DNA of 64,000 nucleotides from Microbacterium bovistercoris (GTDB taxonomy: Bacteria > Actinomycetota > Actinomycetes > Actinomycetales > Microbacteriaceae): assembly GCF_003387575.1 (NCBI RefSeq), contig NZ_QUAB01000012.1, positions 1 through 64,000 on the forward strand. Direction: 5' to 3'. Positions 7,742 to 16,561 of this stretch are shown here, in pieces. The position numbers and the translations under genes are program-made. Every line of letters begins with the position of its first letter. Position 1 is the first letter of the stretch. Under the pieces are notes generated by a model. It was not told the DNA's origin and made no database searches. It saw only the letters and a list, made by a program, of their open reading frames with translations.

Positions 7742-8971
7742 TCAGTCCGGCATCACCTGCGGTTCGTAACCGGCCGCGCGCAGGGAATCGAGGGTGAGCT
7801 GGGTGTGCTCGGGGCCCCGGGTCTCGATCGAGAGCTGCAGGATCATCTCGTCGATCTGCAGGCCCTGGCCGTGCCGGGTGTGCAGCACCTCCATGACGTT
7901 GGCGCCGACCTGCGCGAGGATCTCGGAGACCCGGGCGAGCTGACCCGGTCGGTCGGGCAGCGGGATGCGGACGGTGGCGTACCGCCCGGATGCCGCCAGG
8001 CCGTGCGAGACCACCCGCTGCAGCAGCATCGGGTCGATGTTGCCGCCGGAGAGCACCGAGACGGTCTTGCCCGTGCCGCGCACCTTGCCGGCGAGGATCG
8101 CGGCGACGCCCACGGCGCCGGCCGGCTCGACGACGACCTTCGCGTGCTCGAGCAGCACCAGGAGCGCACGGGCGATGTCGTCCTCGGTGACGGTGACGAC
8201 CTCGTCGACCAGTTCGCGGATGATCTGGAACGGGATCTCCCCCGGCTTCGCCACCAGGATGCCGTCGGCGATCGTCGGATGGGTGGTGATCTCGACCGGA
8301 TGCCCCGCTTCGAGCGACGGCGGCATGGCGGCCGCGTTCTCGGCCTGCACGCCGATGACACGCACGGTGCGGCCGGCGGCGGCAGCGGCCTGCTTGACGG
8401 CGGCGGCGACGCCGGCGATGAGCCCGCCGCCGCCGATGCCGAGGATGACCGTGTCGACGTCCGGCACGTCCTCGAAGATCTCCAGGCCCAGCGTGCCCTG
8501 ACCGATCACGACGTCTCTGTGGTCGAACGGCGGGATGAGCACGGCACCGGTGCGCTCGGCGAACTCGGCCGCCAGCCGCAGCGAGGTGGCGACGGTCTCG
8601 CCCTCGAGCACGACCTCGGCGCCGTAGCCGCGTGTGGCGAGCAGCTTCGGAACCGGCACGCCCAGGGGCATGAAGATCGTCGCGGGGATACCGAGCGACT
8701 GTGCCGCGAGCGCCACGCCCTGAGCGTGGTTTCCGGCGGACGCCGCGACGACGCCGCGGGCGCGCTCCTCGGCGGTGAGCTGCGCGAGCCGGTAGCTCGC
8801 ACCGCGGATCTTGAACGAGCCCGTGCGCTGCAGGTTCTCGAGCTTGAGCAGCACGGGTGCCCCGACGATGTCGCTGAGGGCGCGGGACAGCTCCGTGGGC
8901 GTGTGCGAGATCACCCCCGCCAGGCTTCGAGCCGCTTCTTCGAACTCCGCCGGCGTGGGGACTGCGCTCAT
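7742..8971 (-). CDS. ilvA: Threonine ammonia-lyase (threonine deaminase)
   Basis: A 409-residue fold-type II PLP enzyme converting L-threonine to 2-oxobutanoate and ammonia, feeding isoleucine synthesis or threonine breakdown. The Schiff-base lysine is K54 in TGSFKIRGA; the phosphate-binding loop is GIGGGGLIAG. A C-terminal ACT-type domain (about 325-409, from TVRIPLPDRPGQLARVSEIL) suggests allosteric control, as in the short IlvA form found in Actinobacteria. The start ATG overlaps the stop of the upstream permease gene (ATGA) and GGAGG is present, so the two are co-translated. Confidence 0.93.
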   Translation of the reverse strand: MSAVPTPAEFEEAARSLAGVISHTPTELSRALSDIVGAPVLLKLENLQRTGSFKIRGASYRLAQLTAEERARGVVAASAGNHAQGVALAAQSLGIPATIFMPLGVPVPKLLATRGYGAEVVLEGETVATSLRLAAEFAERTGAVLIPPFDHRDVVIGQGTLGLEIFEDVPDVDTVILGIGGGGLIAGVAAAVKQAAAAAGRTVRVIGVQAENAAAMPPSLEAGHPVEITTHPTIADGILVAKPGEIPFQIIRELVDEVVTVTEDDIARALLVLLEHAKVVVEPAGAVGVAAILAGKVRGTGKTVSVLSGGNIDPMLLQRVVSHGLAASGRYATVRIPLPDRPGQLARVSEILAQVGANVMEVLHTRHGQGLQIDEMILQLSIETRGPEHTQLTLDSLRAAGYEPQVMPD

Positions 8972-10164
8972 CGATTCCTCCGTCGCCGCTCGCGCGGCAC
9001 TGTACTCCAGATAAGGTCTGCGTCGGGTGTCTTCCCAGTCTTCCACGACCCCGAGCCGAGAGTGACCGCGACGACGTTGACGAACGCGGCGAGCGGCACG
9101 GCGAAGAGGGCACCCGGGATGCCGGCGATCATGGCGCCGCCCGCGACGACCAGCACCACCGCGAGCGGGTGCACCTTCACGGCGGATCCCATCAGCAGCG
9201 GCTGCAGGATGTGACCCTCGAACTGCTGCACGCCGAGCACGACGGCGAGCATGACGATCGCGATCCACAGGCCGTTGTAGACGAGCGCCAGGAACACGGC
9301 GATCGCACCGGTGACCACGGCTCCGACGATCGGCACGAACGAGCCGAGGAAGACCAGCACGGCGACCGGGAGCGCCATCGGCACGCCCAGCAGCGCCGCG
9401 CCGATGCCGATGCCGGTCGCGTCGATCGCGGCGACGAGCAGCTGGGTGCGGGCGTAGTTGATGACGGTCGCCCAGCCGGCCCTGGCCGAGGCGTCGGCGG
9501 CGGGCCGAGCGGCCTTCGGGAAGAGCTTGACCGTCCAGCGCCAGATCCCGGCGCCGTCGGCCAGCAGGCAGATCAGGATGAAGAGCGCGAGCACCGCACC
9601 GGTCAGCACATGCGCGGTGGTGGTCGCGACGCCCCAGGCTCCCGACCACAGCAGCGATGCCTGATCGTTGATGAGCTCGAGGCCGCGGTCGATCAGGTCC
9701 TGGATCTGCTTCTCGGACAGGTTCAGCGGACCGTCGAGCAGGAACTGCTTGAACTCCTCGATCGCAGCCGCGGTCTTGGCCTGCACATCCGGCAGCTGCT
9801 GCCGGATCTGCCAGACCACCAGCGTCATCAGTCCGCCGACGATCGCGGCCACGCCGATCAGGGAGGTCGTGACGGCCAGCCAGCGGGGCCAGCGGTGCCG
9901 CAGCATCCAGTCGAACGCCGGCCACAGCAGCGCCGTGACCAGGATGCCCACCATGAGCGGCACGACGAGGAGCTTGAGCTCCATGACCAGGAAGATGAAC
10001 ACGGCGATGACCGCGACGATGACGAGGATGCGCCACGCATAGCCGGCCGTCACCCGCAGCGGCATCGGCACGTACTCATCGGCCGGCGTGGAGACGGTGC
10101 GCTCCGTCGAGGGCGGCTCGGCACGGAACGGATTGCGGAATCGCGGCCTGCGCTCGTCGCTCAT
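8968..10164 (-). CDS. AI-2E family transporter (TqsA/PerM-like permease)
   Basis: A 398-residue membrane protein of the AI-2E superfamily, with paired N-terminal helices (residues about 45-115), an amphipathic central region and four or more C-terminal helices including the family signature FLGSFVPIVGAVV. The N- and C-termini are basic. Members have been assigned diverse roles (AI-2 export, Na+/H+ exchange), so the name does not prove a link to luxS 2.6 kb away. It overlaps ilvA by four bases, so the likely operon is this gene then ilvA. Confidence 0.88.
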   Translation of the reverse strand: MSDERRPRFRNPFRAEPPSTERTVSTPADEYVPMPLRVTAGYAWRILVIVAVIAVFIFLVMELKLLVVPLMVGILVTALLWPAFDWMLRHRWPRWLAVTTSLIGVAAIVGGLMTLVVWQIRQQLPDVQAKTAAAIEEFKQFLLDGPLNLSEKQIQDLIDRGLELINDQASLLWSGAWGVATTTAHVLTGAVLALFILICLLADGAGIWRWTVKLFPKAARPAADASARAGWATVINYARTQLLVAAIDATGIGIGAALLGVPMALPVAVLVFLGSFVPIVGAVVTGAIAVFLALVYNGLWIAIVMLAVVLGVQQFEGHILQPLLMGSAVKVHPLAVVLVVAGGAMIAGIPGALFAVPLAAFVNVVAVTLGSGSWKTGKTPDADLIWSTVPRERRRRNR

Positions 10165-10222
10165 CGCCTCAGTTTACGGGGCACGGGATTCCGGTGTCGG
10201 ATGCCGCCGATACGCTGGCCGC

Positions 10223-11473
10223 ATGACCGCCACCCTGAGCGCCGCGGAAGCGCGCCGCATGACTCTCGGCGCCCAGGGATTCTCCCGGCGCCGGCCCGGC
10301 ACGGTGTCGTCCAGGCACCTGCACCGCGCGATGGAGCGCATGGGCGTGCTGCAGATCGACTCGGTGAACGTCTTCGCCCGGTCGCACTACCTGCCGGTCT
10401 TCGCCCGCCTCGGCGAGTACGACGGCGCGCAGTTCGACCGGGCCTTCTTCTCATCCTCGAGTCGCTACGTCGAGTACCTCGCGCACGAGGCCGCGTTCGT
10501 CCCCGCCGGGGACTGGGCACTGTGGCGGTTCCGGATGGACGACTTCCGCCGCAAGTGGGAGGGCGACGCGGGCTCCTGGCTGAACGCGAACGGACGCACC
10601 CTCGCCTGGGTGCTCGACGAGCTGCGCGAGCGCGGTCCGCTGCGCCCCGCGGATCTGCGCGACGACGCGCCGCGCGAGCGCGGCGGCTGGTGGGACTGGG
10701 ACGAGGTCAAGATGGCGCTCGAGCACCTGTGGCGCCTCGGCGACGTCGCCGTGGCGGGGCGGCGCGGATTCGAGCGCAGTTACGCGCTCGCCGAGCACGT
10801 CATCCCCGCAGAAGCGCTGGCGCGCGAGGTCACGAGGGATGCCGCGATCCGTGAGCTCGTCCTGCGAGCCGCACGCGCCTACGGCGTGGCTGCGGAGGCC
10901 GACATCGCCGACTACCACCGCATCCGTGACCGGGCCGCCGTGCGTCGCGCGATCGAAGACCTCACCGATGCCGGCGAGCTCGCCCCCGTCGTCGTGCGCG
11001 GGTGGGAACGCGGCGGCAAGCAGGTCCCGGCGTGGATGCACACCGCAGCGGCCCTCCCCCGCCGTATCGACGGCGCCGCACTGCTGACTCCGTTCGATCC
11101 CGTTGTCTGGTTCCGGGACCGCGCTCTGCGGGTGTTCGACCTGGACTACCGGATCGAGATCTACGTGCCCGCCGAGAAGCGCCGCTACGGGTATTACTCG
11201 CTGCCGGTGCTGGTGGGCGACCGGATCGTGGCCCGCGTCGACCTCAAAGCCGATCGTGCGGCGTCGGCCCTTCTCGTGCAGTCCGCGTGGTGGGAGCCGC
11301 AGTCACGGGCGTCCGACGCCGTTCAGATCGCCGGTGAGCTGCTCCGTGCGGCCTCCTGGCAAGGGCTGGAGCGCATCAGCGTGTCGGGGTGGGGCGATGC
11401 CGCCGAGCCGATCGCGCAGGCGCTGCACGGCGGCGTGGTGGACGTGGAGCGCCACCGGCATCCGCGGGAGTAG
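10223..11473 (+). CDS. YcaQ/AlkX-like HTH_42 DNA glycosylase
   Basis: A 416-residue protein of the winged-helix HTH_42 (DUF1006) superfamily. Residues 44-46 are Q-I-D in GVLQIDSVNVFARSHYLP, the QxD catalytic motif of the YcaQ-like subgroup, whose E. coli member unhooks DNA crosslinks and excises alkylated bases. Tryptophan-rich blocks (WWDWDEV) and LLTPFDPVVWFRDR are also family features. The ATG at 10223 is preferred over in-frame upstream codons that lie within the divergent permease gene's leader. Confidence 0.85.
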   Translation: MTATLSAAEARRMTLGAQGFSRRRPGTVSSRHLHRAMERMGVLQIDSVNVFARSHYLPVFARLGEYDGAQFDRAFFSSSSRYVEYLAHEAAFVPAGDWALWRFRMDDFRRKWEGDAGSWLNANGRTLAWVLDELRERGPLRPADLRDDAPRERGGWWDWDEVKMALEHLWRLGDVAVAGRRGFERSYALAEHVIPAEALAREVTRDAAIRELVLRAARAYGVAAEADIADYHRIRDRAAVRRAIEDLTDAGELAPVVVRGWERGGKQVPAWMHTAAALPRRIDGAALLTPFDPVVWFRDRALRVFDLDYRIEIYVPAEKRRYGYYSLPVLVGDRIVARVDLKADRAASALLVQSAWWEPQSRASDAVQIAGELLRAASWQGLERISVSGWGDAAEPIAQALHGGVVDVERHRHPRE

Positions 11474-11482
11474 CGGCTGGGG

Positions 11483-12049
11483 TCAGAACTGCACGCGCGG
11501 CGGCTCGGAGATCGCGCTGCCGTCGGTGACCTCGAAGAACTCGCGCTCGGTGAAACCGAGACCGCGCACGAAGAGGTTGTTCGGGAACACCTTGATCTTG
11601 GTGTTCAGCTCGCGCACTCCGCCGTTGTAGAAGCGGCGCGACGCCTGGATCTTGTCCTCGGTGTCGACCAGTGAGGACTGCAGCTGCAGGTAGTTCTGGC
11701 TGGCCTGCAGCTGCGGGTACGCCTCTGCGACCGCGAACAGACCGCGCAGCGCCTGCTGCATGTGCCCCTCGGCGATTCCGGCTGCCCCGGGCGCCGTCGC
11801 CGACAGCGTCTCGGCCCTGGCGCGCGTGACGCTCTCGAACACCGCCTTCTCGTGCGCGGCGTAGCCCTTCACCGTCTCGATGAGGTTCGGGATCAGGTCG
11901 GCCCGCCGCTTGAGCTGCACGGTGATGTCGCTCCATGCCTCATCGACACGGACGTTCGCCTGTACGAGAGAGTTGTAGGTCGACCACAGATAGATGCCGA
12001 CGAGCACGAGCACTCCGACGACGATCAGTACCGGTACGAGCCATTCCAT
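11483..12049 (-). CDS. lemA: LemA family membrane protein
   Basis: A 188-residue LemA protein: an N-terminal transmembrane helix (about 3-22) then a cytosolic four-helix domain with the signatures YNSLVQANVRVDEAWSDI and RRADLIPNLIETVKGYA, ending REFFEVTD. LemA proteins are widespread and of uncertain function; some partner with TPM-domain proteins, but none is adjacent here. It converges with the glycosylase gene at a ten-base distance. Confidence 0.93.
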   Translation of the reverse strand: MEWLVPVLIVVGVLVLVGIYLWSTYNSLVQANVRVDEAWSDITVQLKRRADLIPNLIETVKGYAAHEKAVFESVTRARAETLSATAPGAAGIAEGHMQQALRGLFAVAEAYPQLQASQNYLQLQSSLVDTEDKIQASRRFYNGGVRELNTKIKVFPNNLFVRGLGFTEREFFEVTDGSAISEPPRVQF

Positions 12050-12152
12050 GGGACAGACCTTTCCACACGTGTGCTGTCAATCCTAAGCGCGACCGACTGC
12101 GCGACCGCTGGATGCCGCGCAGCGGCGCGGCATCCGCTGTTCGAGAAGCCGT

Positions 12153-13466
12153 TCAGGCGCCGAGGATGCGCTCCAGATGCCTGTTGCCGAACATCCGGGC
12201 CGGATCGAGGCGGTCGCGCAGGGCGACGAAGTCGTCGAAGCGCGGGTACCGCTCGCGCAGCTGATCCGCGGTCAGCGAGTGCAGCTTGCCCCAGTGCGGG
12301 CGTCCGCCGTAGCCGGCCATGATCTGCTCGACGGCGTCGAAGTACTCGCGCGGATCGGCGCGCCAGTAGCGGTGCACGGCGATGTAGGCGCTGTCGCGCC
12401 CGGACGCCGTGGAGAGCCAGAGATCATCGGCCTTGGCGAAGCGCACCTCGACCGGGAACTCGATCTTCCAGCCCCGATCCGCGATGAGCTGCTGCACCTC
12501 GCGGAAGGCGGGCACGACGTGCTCCACCGGAATCGCGTACTCCATCTCGCGGAATCGCACGTTGCGCTTGTGGATGAGCACCCTGTGCGACTGATCGGAG
12601 TAGGTCGCGTCGCCGGTGAGCTGGACCGCGAGACGGTTGAACGGCGGGATGATGCCCGGCAGGATCCGGCTGGTCGCGCAGAACATCCGGAACACCCCGT
12701 TCGTCAGCACCGTCTCGTCCAGCCAGTGCCCGAATGCGGGAAGGGACTCGCGCCGCGCCGACTCCGGCAGCCGGGTCTGCGTCTTGGTGAGGGCGACGTC
12801 GGTGTGCGGGTGCCAGTAGAACTCGACGTGGTCGGATGCAGCGACCCGCTCGTGGATCGTGTCGAGGGTCTCGTCCAGCGGCTGCGGGGCGTCCACGGCC
12901 TGCAGCACGAACGCGGGCACGCACTGCAGCGTCACCTCCACCACCACACCGAGCGCGCCGAGCCCGACGACCGCGCCGGCCAGCAGCTCACTGTTCTGTT
13001 CGCCGTCGATGCGCAGGAACTCGCCGTCGGCGGTGATCAGGGTGAGACCGCGCACCTGCGTGGCGATGCCGCCGAACTGCGCCCCCGTACCGTGCGTGCC
13101 CGTGGAGATCGCGCCCGAGATCGACTGCCGGTCGATGTCGCCGAGGTTCTCCATCGCGAGTCCGTAGGGAGCGAGGAGGCCCGGGACACGATGCAGCCGG
13201 GTGCCCGCGAGCAGCGTCACCAGGCCGGTCTGCCGGTCGGCGGAGACCAGTCCCTGCATGTCGTCGAGTTCGAGCAGAACGCCGGGGGCCATGGCGATGC
13301 CGGTGAAGCTGTGTCCGGCGCCGACGGCCTTGACCGTGAGGCCCTGCTTCGCCGCGGCCTTGACCGCGCGCTGGACGCCCTCGGGTGTGCGGGGACGCTC
13401 CACGCGGACAGGACGGATCGACGCCGACCGCCCCCAGTTCTGCCAGGTTCCGCCCGGTCTTGTCAC
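12153..13466 (-). CDS. FAD-linked sugar-lactone oxidase-like protein (ALO/GULO family)
   Basis: A 437-residue vanillyl-alcohol-oxidase-fold flavoprotein. The N-terminal FAD domain has VGAGHSFTGIAM (its histidine is the usual covalent flavin site) and GDIDRQSISGAISTGTHGTG; the C-terminal ALO domain has RPHWGKLHSL. Relatives oxidise D-arabinono- or L-gulono-1,4-lactone; the substrate here is not known. The GTG start overlaps the stop of the upstream PLP gene (GTGA), with AAGG upstream, so the two are translationally coupled and may act on related compounds. Confidence 0.88.
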   Translation of the reverse strand: MTRPGGTWQNWGRSASIRPVRVERPRTPEGVQRAVKAAAKQGLTVKAVGAGHSFTGIAMAPGVLLELDDMQGLVSADRQTGLVTLLAGTRLHRVPGLLAPYGLAMENLGDIDRQSISGAISTGTHGTGAQFGGIATQVRGLTLITADGEFLRIDGEQNSELLAGAVVGLGALGVVVEVTLQCVPAFVLQAVDAPQPLDETLDTIHERVAASDHVEFYWHPHTDVALTKTQTRLPESARRESLPAFGHWLDETVLTNGVFRMFCATSRILPGIIPPFNRLAVQLTGDATYSDQSHRVLIHKRNVRFREMEYAIPVEHVVPAFREVQQLIADRGWKIEFPVEVRFAKADDLWLSTASGRDSAYIAVHRYWRADPREYFDAVEQIMAGYGGRPHWGKLHSLTADQLRERYPRFDDFVALRDRLDPARMFGNRHLERILGA

Positions 13467-14692
13467 AGGAAGGCCTTTCCTTCGCCTCGATAGGTGGGGA
13501 TCTCGTCGATCACGGCGCCGCCTGAGACGACGTGGTACGAGGCGATGCGCTCAGCGGGCTCGCCGCTCTTCGAGTGCCGGAACCACACCCGGTCACCGAC
13601 GTGCAGCGCGCGGGCCTCCGGCCCCTGCAGGGGCGTCTGCACTTCGCCCGCGGCTTCCCGCGGGAGGGTGCGCAGCCCTGCGGGCCACGCCGGGACCGGC
13701 TGGCGGGATGCCACAGGCGGTCCCGACGCGATCCAGCCGCCGCCGAGCACGGTGGCGAGGTCGGGGGTCGGCTTGCGCACCACGTCGAAGGCGAAGGCGG
13801 TCGCCGGCGCCGGCTGGAAGGAGCGGTACCCGTCGAACAGGTGTCCGGCGAGCAGGCCGCTGCCTGCGGTGGCCTCGGTGACCGCCTCGTCGCTGCCGGT
13901 GAACTCCAGTGAGCCCGTGCCGCCGCCGTTGATGAACTCCAGCGGGGCGATGTCGAGCACCGCCGAGGAGATCGCCGCGCGCCGTGCCCGCAGCTCCTCT
14001 CGGGATCGCGCCTGCACGAGCCGGATCACCGGAGCGTCCGCGCCGGCGTCGTCGGGCTGGCCGGCGATCTGCGCCTCGTACATCTGCAGACCGATCAGCC
14101 GGAATCCGGGGCGCTTCACGACCTCGGCGGCGAACCCCGCGACATCCGTCGCTGTGAAGAGCGGCGAGCGCCGCACGCCGAGGTGCCCCAGCGCGGGGGC
14201 CTTGTACGACGCATCCACGTCGATGACGACGCGGACCTCGGCACGCGCACCCGGTGCAGCGATGCTGTCGATCAGATCGAGATGCTCGGCCGAGTCGACC
14301 ATCAGCGCCACCCGTGAGGCGAGCTGCTCATCGCGCAGCAGCCGCTCCAGACTCGCGCGGTCGACGCTGGGATAGCCGACGACGATGTCCTCGTGCGTCT
14401 CTGCCAGCCAGAGCGCCTCGGCGAGCGTGAAGGCGAGGATGCCGCGGAACCCGGGGATGCGGAGGACGGCGTCCAGCACCCCGCGCACGCGCACCGACTT
14501 CGAGGCGACGCGGATCGGGATGCCGCCCGCGCGCACCAGAAGGTCCAGAGCGTTGTGCCGGAGCGCTTCGCGCTCGATGACTCCGACGGGGGCGGGCAGG
14601 TGCGCGGTCGCCTCCGTCAGCTCGCGCCAGAACCGCGCGGGTTCCTGCCAGGTCGCGCGGCCGGGGCCCTGTTCGTCGATGAGGTCGAGCAC
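13463..14692 (-). CDS. PLP-dependent amino acid deaminase/aldolase-like protein
   Basis: A 409-residue fold-type III (alanine-racemase-like) PLP enzyme. The predicted cofactor lysine lies in IPIRVASKSVR near residue 64, and the C-terminal beta domain ends in HVVSGGAVIDEIPTYRGEGKAF. The family includes D-threonine aldolases and D-amino-acid deaminases and is generally annotated 'amino acid deaminase/aldolase'. The GTG start at 14692 has AAGG about ten bases upstream. Its four-base overlap with the lactone-oxidase-like gene indicates one operon; actinobacterial genomes commonly keep this pair together, but its pathway is not established. Confidence 0.85.
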   Translation of the reverse strand: MLDLIDEQGPGRATWQEPARFWRELTEATAHLPAPVGVIEREALRHNALDLLVRAGGIPIRVASKSVRVRGVLDAVLRIPGFRGILAFTLAEALWLAETHEDIVVGYPSVDRASLERLLRDEQLASRVALMVDSAEHLDLIDSIAAPGARAEVRVVIDVDASYKAPALGHLGVRRSPLFTATDVAGFAAEVVKRPGFRLIGLQMYEAQIAGQPDDAGADAPVIRLVQARSREELRARRAAISSAVLDIAPLEFINGGGTGSLEFTGSDEAVTEATAGSGLLAGHLFDGYRSFQPAPATAFAFDVVRKPTPDLATVLGGGWIASGPPVASRQPVPAWPAGLRTLPREAAGEVQTPLQGPEARALHVGDRVWFRHSKSGEPAERIASYHVVSGGAVIDEIPTYRGEGKAFL

Positions 14693-14780
14693 TCCCCCAC
14701 CTTACGATGAGTTCGGACCGCGATTCACCTCGCACGGCACCCCGTCGCACGCTCGCCGGCCGTGGCTAGGCTGGCTGCGG

Positions 14781-14853
14781 GCCCCCATAGCCCAACGGCA
14801 GAGGCAGGCGTCTTAAACACGCTTCAGTGTCGGTTCGAATCCGACTGGGGGCA
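14781..14853 (+). tRNA. tRNA with UAA anticodon (Leu), short variable loop
   Basis: A full cloverleaf: acceptor GCCCCCA/TGGGGGC with discriminator A, D arm starting TAGCCC, anticodon stem GGCGT/ACGCT (one G-U pair) around CTTAAAC, T arm GTCGG-TTCGAAT-CCGAC. The anticodon TAA is at 14814-14816. CCA is not encoded. The variable loop is only five bases (TCAGT), unlike the long arm normally found in leucine tRNAs, so charging with leucine is an inference from the anticodon. Confidence 0.85.
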
Positions 14854-14880
14854 CCGACCGCCGACGGATCCCGGAAACGC

Positions 14881-14914
14881 CGAACGCCCCGATCCGTGCG
14901 GATCGGGGCGTTCG
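14881..14914. terminator. Bidirectional terminator between tRNA and ndh
   Basis: A perfect 15-base-pair stem (14881-14895 with 14900-14914) and a four-base GTGC loop. It can end the tRNA transcript from the left and the minus-strand ndh transcript from the right. Confidence 0.85.
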
Positions 14915-14924
14915 TGCGATCAGT

Positions 14925-16541
14925 TCACTTCGCTGCGGAAGTCTCCTTCTTCACGGCAGGCTTGCGTGCCGCCGGCTTCCTGGCCGGTGCCTTCACCGTG
15001 GCGTCGTCGGCGGCACCTGCCTCGGCCGACACCTTCGGAGCGGCGGGCTTCCTGGCCGCAGGCTTGCGGGCCGGGGCCTTCTTCGCGGCAGGAGCCTTCG
15101 CCTCGGCCTTCTCCGCTGCCGGAGCCTCTGCGGCCGGCTTCTCGGCGGCCGGCTTCTCCGGTGCCTTGGCCGGAGCGGGCGTCGGTGCCGGGGCATCCGC
15201 CGCCGGACGCGGACGGGCCGCGAACTCCTCGAAGACGTAGCGCGGGTTCTGCACCGTCTCGAGGTTCACGATGTCGCGACCGAGCCACAGGTTGTGCCAC
15301 CAGCCCCACAGCACGCGCCACTTGCGCTCCCACGACGGCATGGCCAGGCCGTGGTAGCCGCGGTGCGCGACCCAGGCGATGAAGCCCTTCAGCGCGATCT
15401 TGCCGGACTGGAAGACGCCGTTGTAGAGGCCGAGACCGGCCACGGCGCCGAGGTTCTTGTGGAAGTAGTCCTTCGTGCCCTCGCCGCGCAGCACAGCGAC
15501 GAGGTTCTTCGCGAGCAGCTTGGCCTGGCGCACGGCGTGCTGCGCGTTCGGCACGCAGTAGCCGCCGACGCCGCCGCCGGTCAGGTCGGGCACGGCCGAG
15601 ACGTCACCGGCGGCCCAGGCACCCTCGACGGGCTCTTCGGCCGTACCGACGCGGAGGTCGGCGCGGGTCTGGATGCGACCGCGCTCCTCGACGGGCAGGT
15701 CGCCGCCGCGCACGACGGTCGGGTTCGCCATGACGCCGGCGGTCCAGATGATCAGGTCGGTCGGGATGACCTCGCCGGTGGAGAGCTCGACGTTGCCGTC
15801 GACCGCGCCGGTGACCTGAGTGTCGAGGTGCACGTTGGCACCGCGCTTGGCGAGGTCCTTCAGCACCCACTCGCTGGTCTTCAGCGAGACCTCGGGCATG
15901 ATGCGGCCCATCGCCTCGATGAGGTGGAAGTGCGTGTCCTCGAACGACAGCTGCGGGTACTTCGCGATGAGGGCGGATGCCAGCGAGCGCAGCTCGGCGA
16001 ACACCTCGATGCCCGCGAAGCCGCCACCCACGACGACCGTGGTCAGCAGGCGGTCGCGTTCGGGACCGGCAGGCAGGGAAGCGGCCTTGTCGAAGTTCGA
16101 CATCAGCTTGTCGCGAACGGCGACGGCCTCTTCGATCGTCTTCAGGCCGATCGCGTTGTCGGCGATGCCGGGGATCGGGAAGGTGCGCGAGACGGCACCG
16201 GCGGTGACGACGATCTGGTCGTAGGCGAACTCGTACGAGTCACCCACCGGCGGCGTGATCGTGGCGACCTTGTTCGCGTGGTCGATGCCGGTGATCTTCG
16301 CCGTGATGACGTTGGTGCGCTTCAGGTGACGACGGTGTGCGACCACCGCGTGACGCGCCTCGATCGAGCCCGCCGCGACCTCGGGCAGGAACGGCTGATA
16401 GGTCATGTACGGCAGCGGGTCGACCATGGTCACGTCCGCTTCGCCCTTGCGGAGGTGCTTCTCGAGCTTCCACGCGGTGTAGAAGCCCGCGTAACCACCA
16501 CCGACGATCAGAATCTTGGGGACAGTGCGATTCTCAGGCAC
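14925..16541 (-). CDS. ndh: Type II NADH dehydrogenase with Ala/Pro/Lys-rich tail
   Basis: A pyridine-nucleotide-disulfide oxidoreductase of the NDH-2 type, passing electrons from NADH to quinone without proton pumping. Two Rossmann motifs are present: GGGYAGFYTAW for FAD near the N-terminus and VVVGGGFAGIE for NADH near residue 170; AAGDVSAVPDL is the second FAD motif. After the normal C-terminal membrane-anchor region (residue about 430) comes a roughly 100-residue low-complexity tail rich in A, P and K, with the repeat APARKPAARKPA occurring twice. The GTG at 16539-16541 follows GAGGAG; an upstream ATG (16563-16565) overlaps the stop of the preceding gene but lacks a ribosome site. Confidence 0.9.
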   Translation of the reverse strand: MPENRTVPKILIVGGGYAGFYTAWKLEKHLRKGEADVTMVDPLPYMTYQPFLPEVAAGSIEARHAVVAHRRHLKRTNVITAKITGIDHANKVATITPPVGDSYEFAYDQIVVTAGAVSRTFPIPGIADNAIGLKTIEEAVAVRDKLMSNFDKAASLPAGPERDRLLTTVVVGGGFAGIEVFAELRSLASALIAKYPQLSFEDTHFHLIEAMGRIMPEVSLKTSEWVLKDLAKRGANVHLDTQVTGAVDGNVELSTGEVIPTDLIIWTAGVMANPTVVRGGDLPVEERGRIQTRADLRVGTAEEPVEGAWAAGDVSAVPDLTGGGVGGYCVPNAQHAVRQAKLLAKNLVAVLRGEGTKDYFHKNLGAVAGLGLYNGVFQSGKIALKGFIAWVAHRGYHGLAMPSWERKWRVLWGWWHNLWLGRDIVNLETVQNPRYVFEEFAARPRPAADAPAPTPAPAKAPEKPAAEKPAAEAPAAEKAEAKAPAAKKAPARKPAARKPAAPKVSAEAGAADDATVKAPARKPAARKPAVKKETSAAK

Positions 16542-16561
16542 AGAGGGACAACTCCTCGTCG

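Noticed and set aside
5110..10164. A quorum-sensing module from luxS plus the AI-2E permease
   Set aside because: The two are 2.6 kb apart on opposite strands with unrelated genes between; the family name alone is not evidence.
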